64,000 nt of DNA, from NCBI RefSeq assembly GCF_044377145.1, contig NZ_JBILJQ010000022.1:1-64000 (forward strand). The letters run 5' to 3'. The position numbers and the translations under genes are program-made. The stretch is from Aquimonas sp044377145. Lineage in GTDB: Bacteria > Pseudomonadota > Gammaproteobacteria > Xanthomonadales > Xanthomonadaceae. The stretch's first letter is position 1. Each line of letters opens with the position of its first letter. Below are positions 35,763-46,875 of this stretch, one piece after another. The notes below the pieces were generated by a model, which was given only the letters and a program-made list of their open reading frames with translations, was not told the origin of the DNA and ran no database searches.

Positions 35763-35996
35763 TCAGCCGCCGGCGTCCTTGATCGCCTGTCGCTGTGCCT
35801 CGGCCTGGGCATCGATCTGTGCCTGAACCGCCTTGGCCCGCTCAAGCGCCTGCAGCTGTGGATCCAGCACGGTGGGCGTGCGGGCCGGTGGCGGCGTATC
35901 GACTTCGGCGCCCGGCGGCGCGGTTTCGGCAGCGCGACCGCAGCCGGCCAGAACAACCGAGGAGGCGAAGATCAGCGCGATGACTGGGCGGCACAT
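35763..35996 (-). CDS. Small lipoprotein of unknown function
   Basis: 77 residues beginning MCRPVIALIFASSVVLAGCG, a lipoprotein signal peptide with lipobox LAGC. The mature part is Pro-rich, then a charged helical tail (LQALERAKAVQAQIDAQAEA) that could form a short coiled coil. No known family. It lies 86 bases upstream of the broken DUF4239 gene on the same strand, so they may once have formed an operon. It is divergent from the M2 peptidase. Confidence 0.65.
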   Translation of the reverse strand: MCRPVIALIFASSVVLAGCGRAAETAPPGAEVDTPPPARTPTVLDPQLQALERAKAVQAQIDAQAEAQRQAIKDAGG

Positions 35997-36166
35997 AGAG
36001 ACCCTGATGCAGGTGGCCGGATTCGGCAGCGGCCTGAGTCTGCGCGCAGGCGTGGCGCTACGACAAGGCCACCGGCAGGCAGCGGCAGCGGCGGTGGCAC
36101 GCTTTCCGAGCGGCGCACAGCGAGTGCTACGCTTCGGCCCCCTCTCAACCACCGCACCGAGCCCCC

Positions 36167-38110
36167 ATGCACGCCGTCCGCCCCCGCCTGCTGCCCCTTT
36201 CCGCGTGTCTGGCCCTCGGCCTTGCAGCCTGCTCTCCGCCGCCGCCTGCGGCAACGACCAATGCACCGGCCGCTGCACCGAGCGCTGCCGATGCCGATGC
36301 CCTCGCCGCCCGCATCAATGCAGAAAACCGCGCCGAGTTCGCCGAAAGCAACTCGGCGGCATGGCTGTCCCAGACCTATATCGGCGACGACAGCGCACGC
36401 GTCGCAGCCAAGGCCAACGAGCGCGGCCTGACCCGGTTGAACGGCTATCTTGAAGCCGCTCGCGCATTCACTGGCCTGCAGCTGTCGGATGCCACGGCGC
36501 GCACCCTGCACCTGCTGCGGCTGTCGACCTCGATGCCCGCGCCGACTGACCCGGCCAAGCTGAGCGAGCTGGCCGCGCTGGCGACGCAGCTCGACGGCAT
36601 GTATGGCGCCGGCAGCTACTGCAGCGACCCGCAGAACCCGTCGACCTGCAAGCAGATCGGCGAGCTCAGCGAGGTCTTGGCCGACCCCGATTCAAGCTAC
36701 GCCGAGCAGCTGGAGGCCTGGAGCGGCTGGCACAGCATCGCGGTGCCGATGCGCGCGCCGTATGCGCGCTTTGCTGCGCTGCTGAACGAAGGCGCGCAGG
36801 GCATGGGCTTCGCCAATGCCGGCGATATGTGGCGCTCCGGCTACGACATGCAGCCGGATCCCTTCAAGGACGAAACCGATCGCCTGTGGTCGCAGGTGCA
36901 ACCGCTGTACGAACAGCTGCACTGCTACACCCGCGGCAAGCTCGAAGCGAAGTACGGCGAGCAGTGCTCGGTTGGCGGCCTGCTGCCGGCGCATCTGACC
37001 GGCAATCTGTGGCAGCAGGACTGGAGCAATCTGTGGCCGATCCTGCAGCCCTATGCCAATGCCGGCTCGCTCGACATCACCGCCGCCCTGCAGGCGCAGC
37101 GTGATGCGATGTTCAAGGCCGAGGTGGCGAAGCTGGGGCCATCGCCGACGCCCGAAGCGCTGGTTGAAGCCGGGCGTGCGGCGGATCTTGAGATCGCCAC
37201 GGCGATGACCCGCCGCGCCGAGGAGTTCTACGTCAACCTCGGCATGCCCAAGCTGCCCGACAGCTTCTGGACCAAATCACAGCTGATCAAACCCCGCGAC
37301 CGCGATGTGGTTTGCCACGCCAGCGCCTGGGATATCGACCTCGCGGGCGATGTGCGGATCAAGATGTGCATCACCCCGACCGAGGAAGAGTTCACCACCA
37401 TCTACCACGAGCTCGGCCACATCTATTACTACCTGGCCTACAACCACCTGCCACCGATGTTCCAGTCGGGCGCACACGACGGATTCCACGAGGCGATCGG
37501 CGACACCATCGTGCTCAGCCTGACACCCGACTACCTGGCCTCGATCGATCTGGTGGAGGCCCCGCAGCAGTCGCAGGAGGCGGTGATCAATGCGCAGATG
37601 CGGCAGGCGCTGTCGAAGGTCGCCTTCATGCCGTTCGGGCTGATGATCGACCGCTGGCGCTGGGGTGTGTTCGATGGCTCGATCACCGAGGCCAACTACA
37701 ACAGCGCCTGGTGGAACCTGAAAGCGCAGTACCAGGGTGTGGCGCCGGCCACGCCGCGCGGCGAGGACTTTTTCGACCCGGGTGCCAAGTACCACGTGCC
37801 GGGAAATACGCCGTACACGCGCTACTTCCTGTCGCACATCCTGCAGTTCCAGTTCTACAAGGCGCTGTGCGATGCCTCCGGCCACACCGGCCCGCTGTAT
37901 ACCTGCAGCTTCGCCGGCAATGCCGAGGCCGGTCGCCGCTTCTGGGCGATGCTGCAGCAGGGCCAGAGCAAGCCCTGGCAGCAGACCCTGAAAGAACTCA
38001 CCGGCGGCGAACAGATGGACGCCAGCGCGGTGCTGGAGTACTTCGCGCCACTGCAGAGCTGGCTGCAGGAGCAGAACCAGGGCCAGAGCTGCGGCTGGCA
38101 GCGCGGCTGA
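36167..38110 (+). CDS. M2-family peptidyl-dipeptidase (ACE-like), lipoprotein
   Basis: 647 residues with a lipoprotein signal (ACLALGLAACSPPPP). The zinc site is HELGH at 414-418, with the third ligand Glu442 in GFHEAIGDTIVLSL, the 24-residue spacing seen in angiotensin-converting enzymes. Other family blocks are CHASAWDIDLAGDVRIKMCI and FMPFGLMIDRWRWGVFDG, and HVPGNTPYTRYFLSHILQFQ near the substrate carboxylate and chloride region. It removes C-terminal dipeptides from oligopeptides at the cell envelope. Confidence 0.95.
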   Translation: MHAVRPRLLPLSACLALGLAACSPPPPAATTNAPAAAPSAADADALAARINAENRAEFAESNSAAWLSQTYIGDDSARVAAKANERGLTRLNGYLEAARAFTGLQLSDATARTLHLLRLSTSMPAPTDPAKLSELAALATQLDGMYGAGSYCSDPQNPSTCKQIGELSEVLADPDSSYAEQLEAWSGWHSIAVPMRAPYARFAALLNEGAQGMGFANAGDMWRSGYDMQPDPFKDETDRLWSQVQPLYEQLHCYTRGKLEAKYGEQCSVGGLLPAHLTGNLWQQDWSNLWPILQPYANAGSLDITAALQAQRDAMFKAEVAKLGPSPTPEALVEAGRAADLEIATAMTRRAEEFYVNLGMPKLPDSFWTKSQLIKPRDRDVVCHASAWDIDLAGDVRIKMCITPTEEEFTTIYHELGHIYYYLAYNHLPPMFQSGAHDGFHEAIGDTIVLSLTPDYLASIDLVEAPQQSQEAVINAQMRQALSKVAFMPFGLMIDRWRWGVFDGSITEANYNSAWWNLKAQYQGVAPATPRGEDFFDPGAKYHVPGNTPYTRYFLSHILQFQFYKALCDASGHTGPLYTCSFAGNAEAGRRFWAMLQQGQSKPWQQTLKELTGGEQMDASAVLEYFAPLQSWLQEQNQGQSCGWQRG

Positions 38111-38119
38111 GTCAAGCGC

Positions 38120-38151
38120 CTGCGGCCGCTCGCCTCTGGCAGCGGCCGCAG
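38120..38151 (+). terminator. Strong hairpin after the M2 peptidase gene
   Basis: CTGCGGCCGCT / AGCGGCCGCAG, an 11-bp perfect stem with a 10-base loop, nine bases past the stop. There is no T-tract, so it is a terminator or RNA-stabilising hairpin. Confidence 0.45.
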
Positions 38152-38272
38152 GGCACGGCGCGATCTGATCAGCCAGACTGGAACGATCGCGGCGGCGCCC
38201 TGCCTTCTGGCACCCGCATCAGCCGGGCGCTGACGGCAAGGTGACAGCCTTTCCCGACTGTCGGACCCTGCC

Positions 38273-40228
<1,956 letters not shown>

Positions 40229-40354
40229 ACGCCGGCACTGGATCGGCACGGCAGCCGATCCCGGCCACATGCGGCAGCGGGCGGCCTCTAGCGCCCGCCC
40301 GCGCGTCACACCTCGAATGGCTCGCGAGCCTCGCCCCGAAGACCGTCAACAGAC

Positions 40355-40738
40355 TCAGGGGCAGCTGGCTGGGTCAACCACCGCGGTGACGATTTCACCA
40401 CCCTTGTCGTTCTTGAACACCTTGACGATACGGATGCCGAGCTTCACGTACTCCGCCTTCATTGCCGCGATCTCGCGACAGGCATCCGAAATCGCTGCCT
40501 GCTCCAGCGTGCGCCGCAGCGCGGTGTCCGCCGGGCCGGCCGGCAGCTGGGAGACAGTGACGGTGCTGACCACGTCGTTGCCCGACGCGACGATGCTGTC
40601 AAGCCGGAACCCATCACCCAGATCCATCGGAAGACTGACGCGCTTTTGCATCTCTCCGGCAAGAAGTTCAGCGGTGATTTTTGGCTGCGCCGGCGTCAGC
40701 ATCTTTCCGATCACTGCCAGCACAACTAGAACGATCAC
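40355..40738 (-). CDS. Small membrane-anchored protein of unknown function
   Basis: 127 residues from a GTG at 40738. The frame stays open upstream with a basic stretch (LKSTKSALR), so the true start may be earlier. One N-terminal hydrophobic helix (IVLVVLAVIGKML) is followed by a soluble domain with a Cys pair (SDACREIAAMK and the terminal DPASCP). No family is recognised. Composition and codon usage look coding. Confidence 0.6.
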   Translation of the reverse strand: MIVLVVLAVIGKMLTPAQPKITAELLAGEMQKRVSLPMDLGDGFRLDSIVASGNDVVSTVTVSQLPAGPADTALRRTLEQAAISDACREIAAMKAEYVKLGIRIVKVFKNDKGGEIVTAVVDPASCP

Positions 40739-41239
40739 GATACGCAGCGCCGATTTCGTCGATTTCAGTCTCCGGGCCCGAAGCGCGCGCCTTCAGACGA
40801 GTAAGTTGGGAGTGCGGGCCACGGTCCATTGCGACTCACGCACGCGCCGTCGCGCGCGGCGGCGACCACAAGTCTGACCGAGCGCCCGCGCCGCTGCCAT
40901 CCGTCTTTGGGCCGAACCGGACAAAGCCGCACCCGATTCCCTTGCCTTGCCGAGACGCCGGCCTTCGCCACGCGCTCCGCGGACGGGGAAGCTCATGCAC
41001 ACATCGCGGTTCGGTTCCCGTGCCTGCGCCGCCACCAGCCTGCCGCTAACCGTGGCCGGATCGCCCGCGCGGGCGATCGATGGCCGCTACGCCGTGGACC
41101 CAATGAGTGGAAGGTGGCTGCGACTGGAGCCACGGCGGCGCCGATTTCGTTGAGCGGCAGCGATCGCGCCCTTGAGCGTTGAAGCAGGGCCTGCCGCCAC
41201 GGAACTTCGGTGAGCCCGTCTGGCTTATGCTCATCGCCC
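40739..41239. other. Intergenic region ahead of the copper locus
   Basis: About 500 bases with overlapping open frames on both strands but no recognised protein. One short plus-strand frame (40995-41153) has a GGGGAAG sequence before its ATG and encodes a basic 52-residue peptide (ending LRLEPRRRRFR). Its codon bias is not clearly above background, so I do not call it a gene. The copper-responsive promoter should lie here. Confidence 0.35.
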
Positions 41240-41599
41240 ATGTACGCCCTCGCCCGCCCCGCCCTGCATCTGCTGCTCATGCTCTGCCTCAGTCTGCAGG
41301 CTTGGGCAGCGCATGGCACCGCACAGGCGGAGAAGCAGGTCGAAAGCTCGGCAGACAGCGATTGTCCGCTGCACGCGGCGATGAAGGCGGAAGCGGCAGC
41401 CAAGCAGGCGACCGGTTTCCATGACTGCAGCGAGGGCGATTGCCGCTGCTGCCCGTGCGCACTCGCCCTGCAGCCGGCGCTGTCCGTCGCATCGGCCTTG
41501 ATGCCGCCGACGCTGCAGGATGCTGCAGCGTCCCCGCCACCGGTATGGTCGCTGCACGGCACGTTCTACGGCCCGCTGCTGCGGCCACCGATCGTCTGA
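41240..41599 (+). CDS. CopL-like small cysteine-rich exported protein
   Basis: 119 residues from the ATG at 41240, which starts a good signal peptide (LHLLLMLCLSLQAWAA). The mature part has an acidic and His/Cys-rich block (DSDCPLHAAMKAEAAAK, then HDCSEGDCRCCPCALALQP) able to bind soft metal ions. This resembles xanthomonad CopL, a small metal-binding protein encoded first in copper operons and needed for copper-induced expression. The following TolC and multicopper oxidase genes on the same strand agree. Assignment rests on size, Cys pattern and context. Confidence 0.6.
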   Translation: MYALARPALHLLLMLCLSLQAWAAHGTAQAEKQVESSADSDCPLHAAMKAEAAAKQATGFHDCSEGDCRCCPCALALQPALSVASALMPPTLQDAAASPPPVWSLHGTFYGPLLRPPIV

Positions 41600-41683
41600 G
41601 ACTCACGCACTCAAGCCCTGCCCCGCAGAACAGCGAGGCTCGCATCGTCCTTGGCCGCAGCCTGCGGCCGCGTGGAGTCGAAC

Positions 41684-43492
41684 ATGTCATCTCAAGTCAT
41701 CACCGCGCCGCTGGCGCGCACCCTGGCGGCCGCCCTGATTCTGACCAGCGCCGGCTGCGCAAGCGTGTCGCCCGAACTGGCGCGAACGCAGTCGCGCGGG
41801 CACGCCGCCGAACACGTCGGCCCCGCCGCCACGATTGAAGCCGCCGCACACCGTCAGCGTCTGCTGGCCGCCCCACTCGACCGCGACAGCGCGGTCGCGC
41901 TGGCGCTGGCCTTCAACCCGCAAATGCGCATCACCTGGTCGCGCCTCGGCATTGGTGCGGCCGATGCATTCGAGGCCTCGCGACTTGCCAATCCAAGTCT
42001 CTCGTTCGCGCGCCGCTCCGGCAGCGAGGGCGTGCAGCGCAGCCGTAGCCTGGGTCTGAACGTGGCCGGCGTTCTGCTGTTGCCGCACAGCCGCCGGCTG
42101 GCGAGGCTGGACTTCGAAGCGCTGCAGCTGGAGGTCGCCGCGCGCATCGTCGATACCGCTCGCGAAACCGAGGCCGCGTGGTATCGCCACGTCGCCGCCG
42201 AACAGGCGGCCGCGCTGGCCGAAGCGGTGGCCGAAGCGGCGGGCGCCTCGGCCGAGCTGGCCGAGCGCTTCCACACCGCCGGCAATATCAGCCGGCTGGC
42301 GCTGGTGCGTGAACGCGCCGCCGCGGGTGAAGCGCGCGTGGCCGCGCTGCAGGCACGCGCGGCTGCCCTGGCCACACGTACCGAGCTCAGTGCGCAGATG
42401 GGCCTGGGCGGCGAGGACACGCAGCGCTGGCGGGCGCCGACCACCCTGCCGCTGCCGCCCGCGGACGAACCTGCGCTGGATGCCCTGCTGGTGCAGGCGC
42501 AGAACAATCGGCTCGATCTGGTCGCCGCTCGGCTGCAGGTCGAATTGCTGGCCGACGCCAAACTCGTTGGCCGCCGCTGGCGCTGGTTGGGCGCGCTGGA
42601 GCTCGACTACGAATGGGAGCGCGAGCCCGACGGCGCCCGCATGCGCGGGCCCGAGCTCAGTCTGGAGCTTCCGGTCTTCCAGCAGGGCCAGGCCGGGCTG
42701 TTGCGCGCCGAGGCCCGACTGCAGCGTGGCGAGGCTGAACTGGCCGAGCGCGCGCTGGCCGTAGAACTTGGCGTGATCGAAGCCCACGGCCGCCTGCTCG
42801 GCCAGCGCGCGATCATCGAGACCTACGCCTCCAGCATCGTGCCCGATCGCGCCGAGGCGGTCAGCCGCGAACTGGAGCGCTACAACTTCATGCTGATCGG
42901 CGCGTTCGAGTTGCTGTCGGCCAAGCAGTCGGAGTTCCAGGCCTACGCGGGCTGGATCGAGGCGGTGCGCGACTACTGGCTGGCTCGGACCGACCTCGCC
43001 CACGCCGCCGGCAGCGCCCTGCCGGCGGAACCAGCGGACGGCGCGCATACACCCGAACTGCAGCCGCTGATCCGTCCGGGTGGTTCGGGCCATGAACAGC
43101 ATCAGAACGGCAACGCGGCGGCCGATGATCCGCATGCGGCGCATCGTGCTGCGGCGGCGGCTGAGGCTAAGGCTGCCGATCCACACGCGCACCACCGCAC
43201 GCCCGCTGCGCCTGCAGATCCGCATGCCGCGCACCGTCGGGCCGCGGAGGCGGACGCCCCAGCACCGGACCCCCACGCCGCGCACCGGCGCGCTGCCGAA
43301 GCAGCCGCTGCTGAGACCGACGCAGAGGCCGCGAAGACGAATGCAGATGCAGATGCAGATGCAAAGCCCGAAGCCAAACACGATGACCCGCACCGCCATC
43401 ACCACGCAACGCCAGAAGCCGAGCGCGATCCGCACGCCGGCCACGAACAACACCCGCAGCACCCGAACCGCAGCGAAGGAGATCGCGCATGA
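41684..43492 (+). CDS. TolC-family outer-membrane lipoprotein with His-rich tail
   Basis: 602 residues from the ATG at 41684 (GGAG just upstream). The lipobox is LILTSAGCAS. The central 400 residues are Ala/Leu/Arg-rich helices of the outer-membrane efflux protein type (ALAFNPQMRITWSRLGIGAA, ELERYNFMLIGAFELLSAKQ, LEAQ-like hairpins). The last roughly 140 residues are a non-TolC extension with six DPHAxH-type motifs (DPHAAHR, DPHAHHR, DPHAAHR, DPHAAHR, DPHRHHH, DPHAGHE) and Ala-rich spacers, an obvious metal-binding region. The stop overlaps the multicopper oxidase ATG (ATGA). It may bind or export periplasmic copper; no RND or MFP genes are adjacent. Confidence 0.8.
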   Translation: MSSQVITAPLARTLAAALILTSAGCASVSPELARTQSRGHAAEHVGPAATIEAAAHRQRLLAAPLDRDSAVALALAFNPQMRITWSRLGIGAADAFEASRLANPSLSFARRSGSEGVQRSRSLGLNVAGVLLLPHSRRLARLDFEALQLEVAARIVDTARETEAAWYRHVAAEQAAALAEAVAEAAGASAELAERFHTAGNISRLALVRERAAAGEARVAALQARAAALATRTELSAQMGLGGEDTQRWRAPTTLPLPPADEPALDALLVQAQNNRLDLVAARLQVELLADAKLVGRRWRWLGALELDYEWEREPDGARMRGPELSLELPVFQQGQAGLLRAEARLQRGEAELAERALAVELGVIEAHGRLLGQRAIIETYASSIVPDRAEAVSRELERYNFMLIGAFELLSAKQSEFQAYAGWIEAVRDYWLARTDLAHAAGSALPAEPADGAHTPELQPLIRPGGSGHEQHQNGNAAADDPHAAHRAAAAAEAKAADPHAHHRTPAAPADPHAAHRRAAEADAPAPDPHAAHRRAAEAAAAETDAEAAKTNADADADAKPEAKHDDPHRHHHATPEAERDPHAGHEQHPQHPNRSEGDRA

Positions 43493-44922
43493 GCCTGTCC
43501 CGCCGTCATCTGCTGATCGGCGCAAGCGCCGGCGCCTTGGGCGCTGCCAGCACCGCCGCTCTCGCCAGCAGCGCAGCCGACACCGCCGCAGCGAGCGTGA
43601 GTACTCCGTCGGCTGAGGCCGGCGCGACCCGGCCCGCAGGTTCAGAGCCAGCTCCCAGCGTCGCCAACGCGGACGCCACCCCACGCCCCGGCACCGTTCA
43701 CACCCCGAACGGCTGGAGCCTGCCCTCACGTCGGGTCGACGGCGTGCGCGAGTTCCATCTGGTGGCCGAAGAGATCGAACACGAATTTGCGCCGGGCTCC
43801 AAAGCCAAAGTCTGGGGCTACAACGGCACCACCCCGGGGCCAACCCTGGAGGCGGTCGAGGGCGAGCGCGTGCGCATCTACGTCACCAACCGTTTGGGCG
43901 AGCCGACCAGCATCCACTGGCACGGCCTGCTGCTGCCCTCCGGCATGGATGGCGTCAGCGGCCTGACCCAGCCCTCGATCAAGCCCGGCGAAACCTTCGT
44001 CTACGAGTTCGAGCTGAAGCAGCACGGGACTCACATGTACCACCCGCATGCCGACGAGATGGTGCAGATGGCGATGGGCATGATGGGCTTCTTCATCATC
44101 CATCCGCGCACGCCCGAGCCCGAGCGCATCGACCGCGACTACTGCATCCTGCTGCACAACTGGGCCCTGCATCCGGGCACCTACCGGCCCGACCCGTCGG
44201 TGCTGCAGGACTTCGACGTATGGACCTTCAACTCCAAGGCCTTCCCCGCGACCGCGCCGCTGGTGGCGCGCAGCGGCGAGCGGGTGCGCGTGCGGGTCGG
44301 CAATCTGTCGATGTGGAACCACCCGATCCACATGCACGGCGTGCAGTTCCTGGTCACCGGCGGCGACGGCGGACGCTGGCCACCCGCGCAGTGGCGCAGC
44401 GAGGTCACCGAGATCGTCGGGGTCGGCCAGGTGCGCGACATCGAGTTCATCGCCGTACCGGGCGATTGGGCCTTCCACTGCCATATGTCGCACCACACGA
44501 TGGGGCCGATGGGCCATGACATCCCGAACACGATCGGCGTCGATCAGAGCGGCGTCGAGCAGCGCATCCAGTCGCTGCTGCCGGGCTTCATGGCGATGGG
44601 CGAGCACGGCATGTCCGAGCACCAGGAGCATGTCGATGCCGGCCATATGCCGGGGCCGGAGAACACGCTGGCGATGATGGCCGGCCAGGGCCCGTTCGGG
44701 AACATCGAGATGGGCGGAATGTTCACCGTCATCAAGGTCCGTGACGATCTCGCGCCAGGCGATTTCAGCGACCCCGGCTGGTATCGCCACCCGCGCAATG
44801 AGGTGGCGCACAAGGTCAGCAGCGACCCGGACTTCGGCCAACCGATCCGCCGCGGCACACCAGCGGTTGCCTCAAGCCGGACCCTGCCAACGCCGAAGCG
44901 CGGCGGCACCCACGATCACTGA
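43489..44922 (+). CDS. Tat-exported multicopper oxidase (copper-tolerance type)
   Basis: 477 residues. The N-terminus SLSRRHLLIGASAGALGAAS is a twin-arginine signal. The copper sites are IHWHGLLLPSG, THMYHPHADEMVQMAM, WNHPIHMHGVQFLV and DWAFHCHMSHHTMGPMGHD; the last is H-C-H-x3-H-x4-M, a type 1 copper centre with a Met axial ligand. The region after it is Met/His-rich (MAMGEHGMSEHQEHVDAGHM), as in cuprous oxidases. The likely role is oxidation of Cu(I) to less toxic Cu(II) in the periplasm. It is coupled to the TolC-like gene by a 4-bp overlap and followed by a hairpin. Confidence 0.92.
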   Translation: MSLSRRHLLIGASAGALGAASTAALASSAADTAAASVSTPSAEAGATRPAGSEPAPSVANADATPRPGTVHTPNGWSLPSRRVDGVREFHLVAEEIEHEFAPGSKAKVWGYNGTTPGPTLEAVEGERVRIYVTNRLGEPTSIHWHGLLLPSGMDGVSGLTQPSIKPGETFVYEFELKQHGTHMYHPHADEMVQMAMGMMGFFIIHPRTPEPERIDRDYCILLHNWALHPGTYRPDPSVLQDFDVWTFNSKAFPATAPLVARSGERVRVRVGNLSMWNHPIHMHGVQFLVTGGDGGRWPPAQWRSEVTEIVGVGQVRDIEFIAVPGDWAFHCHMSHHTMGPMGHDIPNTIGVDQSGVEQRIQSLLPGFMAMGEHGMSEHQEHVDAGHMPGPENTLAMMAGQGPFGNIEMGGMFTVIKVRDDLAPGDFSDPGWYRHPRNEVAHKVSSDPDFGQPIRRGTPAVASSRTLPTPKRGGTHDH

Positions 44923-44940
44923 GAGATCGTCTGCGACCCC

Positions 44941-44964
44941 ACCCCCGCCGAAACCGGCGGGGGT
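44941..44964. terminator. Bidirectional terminator-like hairpin
   Basis: ACCCCCGCCG / CGGCGGGGGT, a 10-bp stem with loop AAAC, placed between the convergent multicopper oxidase and LytTR genes. Confidence 0.6.
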
Positions 44965-44970
44965 GCTGGG

Positions 44971-45753
44971 CTACATCTGCCGGAACAGATGCAGATAGCT
45001 GCGGCTGACCGGCAGCCGCTCGGGACGCCGTTTCAGGTGCAGCTCGGCGCTGTCGGTATCGAGCCGTACGAGGTGGCTGATCGAGCGCAGATTGACCACC
45101 ACCGAGCGATGCACCTGGGCGAACTCGGCCGGGTCGAGCTGGGCGATCAACTCCTTCAGGCTGAGCCGGATCAGGGCCTCGGCCGGCGCGCCGCCATCAT
45201 CGCGCCAGGCCACCACGGTGTACTTACTGTCGGCGCGCAGGTAGTCGATGTCCTCGGTCGGGATCAGGCGCAGGGTGCTGCCGATCTGGGCGCGAATCCA
45301 GCGCAGCGGCGCCGGTGTCGATTCGCCCTTCAAATGCGCCGCCAGCTGCCGCAGCAGTGCCTGCGGATCGGCCAAGGGCTGCGCGGCCTGCAGGCGCTGC
45401 TGCAGGCGGGCCACTGTGTCGGCCAGACGCGCCGGCTCGACCGGCTTGACCAGATAATCCAGCGCGCCCTGCGCAAACGCCTGCACCGCGTAGTGGTCAA
45501 AGGCGGTGACAAACACCAGATGGGCGCGCCGGCCGATTCGCTGCGCGGCCTCGACTCCGGACAGGCCAGGCATCTGCACGTCAAGAAAGCACACCGCTGG
45601 CTGCAGTGCTTCGAACTGTTCCACCGCCTCACGTCCGTTGCGCGCCCGAGCGACGATGTCGAGCTCCGGCCAAGCCGCCGCCAGCTGCCGCTCCAGCGCC
45701 TCGCGCAGCAGGGGCTCGTCTTCGGCGATCAGGGCGGTCGGGCGCATCGCCAT
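44971..45753 (-). CDS. LytTR-family response regulator
   Basis: 260 residues. The receiver domain has the acidic pair in TALIAEDEPLLREAL, the phospho-Asp in AVCFLDVQMPGLSGVEAA, Thr in HLVFVTAFDHYAVQAF and Lys in ALDYLVKPVEPARLA. A LytTR DNA-binding domain follows (TEDIDYLRADSKYTVVAWR, FAQVHRSVVVNLRSISHLVR, LPVSRSYLHLFRQM). LytTR proteins bind direct repeats and often control membrane or envelope genes. It overlaps the cognate kinase gene by one base (TGATG). Confidence 0.93.
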   Translation of the reverse strand: MAMRPTALIAEDEPLLREALERQLAAAWPELDIVARARNGREAVEQFEALQPAVCFLDVQMPGLSGVEAAQRIGRRAHLVFVTAFDHYAVQAFAQGALDYLVKPVEPARLADTVARLQQRLQAAQPLADPQALLRQLAAHLKGESTPAPLRWIRAQIGSTLRLIPTEDIDYLRADSKYTVVAWRDDGGAPAEALIRLSLKELIAQLDPAEFAQVHRSVVVNLRSISHLVRLDTDSAELHLKRRPERLPVSRSYLHLFRQM

Positions 45754-46832
45754 CAGCGCAAGTCCGCCGGCAGCGGCAGCTCGATCTCGGCGCGCAGCCC
45801 ATGCGGATCGACCGCGCTGAGCCGCAGCGATGTCGACTCGCCAAAGGCCAGCCGCAAGCGTTCGCGCAGGGTCGATAGACCGGTCCCGAGTCCGCGGCTG
45901 TCGGGCTGCAGGCCGACCCCGGTGTCGCGGACTCGCAGTCGACAGCGGCCGTCGACCAAGCGCGCTTCGATATCGATCCGCCCGCCCTCTTCGCTGGGGT
46001 CGATGCCGTGGCGCACGGCGTTCTCGACCAGGCTCAACAGACTCAGCGGCGGGCAGCGCAGCCTCAGCAGCCGATCATCGATGTCGATACCGAACTGCAG
46101 CCGGTCCGGCATGCGCATCTGCATCAGCTGCAGATAGGCGCGCGCCAGCTCAAGCTCCTGGCCCAGATCGGTATCGGTTTCGCCCAGCCGCGGCACCGCG
46201 GCGCGCAGATAGCTGATCAGGCTGCCCAGCACGCTGGAGGCCTGGCCCGAGCCGCTGTCGACCAGGGCCTGTACGTTCGCCAAGGTGTTGAACAGAAAGT
46301 GCGGCGCCACCTGCGCCTGCAGCAGATGCAGGCGCGCGTCCACGGCCTGCCGCTCAAGTTCGCTGCGCTCCAGTGCGAATGCCAGCGCCTGATGTCGGGC
46401 CAGCGCATCCTTCTGCCGCACCAGCGCCGCCAGCGCGAACCAGGGTGCCAGCAGCAGGCCGCTGAGGCTGAGCAACAAGAAACCGATCAGTCGATCCTGC
46501 TCGCGATAGAACGGCGGCGCGCCGGGGTCCGTCGACAGGCTCCAGAACACCAGTGCGGTCAAGGGCACCACGGCGGCCACCGCCAGCACCTGCAGCACCC
46601 AGCGTGCGAGCCGGCGCGGCAGCCGCGACGGCCACTGCTCGAACAGCCCGAAGGCCAGCAGGGCGGCAGCCGCCACCGCGAGCACCCGGATCCACAGCGA
46701 GAGCAGACCGCTCTGCCAGACCAGGCTGAGCAGCAGCCCCCACAGCAATGCCGCGGCACCGACCCAGGCCAGGCGCGAGGGATTCAGCAGCAGGGCAAAG
46801 CCGGAGGCGCGCGGTGGGGAGAGGATGGACAT
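45753..46832 (-). CDS. LytS/YehU-type sensor histidine kinase
   Basis: 359 residues from the ATG at 46832. Four hydrophobic segments fill the first 130 residues (for example AALLWGLLLSLVWQSGLL), forming the sensor. Then comes a His_kinase (PF06580) core with the phospho-His in QAQVAPHFLFNTLANVQALV, the N-box SLVENAVRHGIDPSEEGGRI, and G-boxes VRDTGVGLQPDSRGLGTGLS. It autophosphorylates and feeds the LytTR regulator encoded next. It begins 43 bases after the DUF4386-like gene. Confidence 0.92.
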   Translation of the reverse strand: MSILSPPRASGFALLLNPSRLAWVGAAALLWGLLLSLVWQSGLLSLWIRVLAVAAAALLAFGLFEQWPSRLPRRLARWVLQVLAVAAVVPLTALVFWSLSTDPGAPPFYREQDRLIGFLLLSLSGLLLAPWFALAALVRQKDALARHQALAFALERSELERQAVDARLHLLQAQVAPHFLFNTLANVQALVDSGSGQASSVLGSLISYLRAAVPRLGETDTDLGQELELARAYLQLMQMRMPDRLQFGIDIDDRLLRLRCPPLSLLSLVENAVRHGIDPSEEGGRIDIEARLVDGRCRLRVRDTGVGLQPDSRGLGTGLSTLRERLRLAFGESTSLRLSAVDPHGLRAEIELPLPADLR

Positions 46833-46875
46833 GCGCGCCGATGCTAAACGAGTGCGACGCACGGCGCCGATCCGA

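Noticed and set aside
40995..41153. Possible 52-residue basic peptide gene with a GGGGAAG upstream
   Set aside because: No family, no signal peptide and codon use not clearly above background in this region.
41687..43843. 718-codon minus-strand frame opposite the TolC-like and oxidase genes
   Set aside because: It crosses two strongly supported genes on the other strand and encodes an Arg/Gln-rich shadow sequence.
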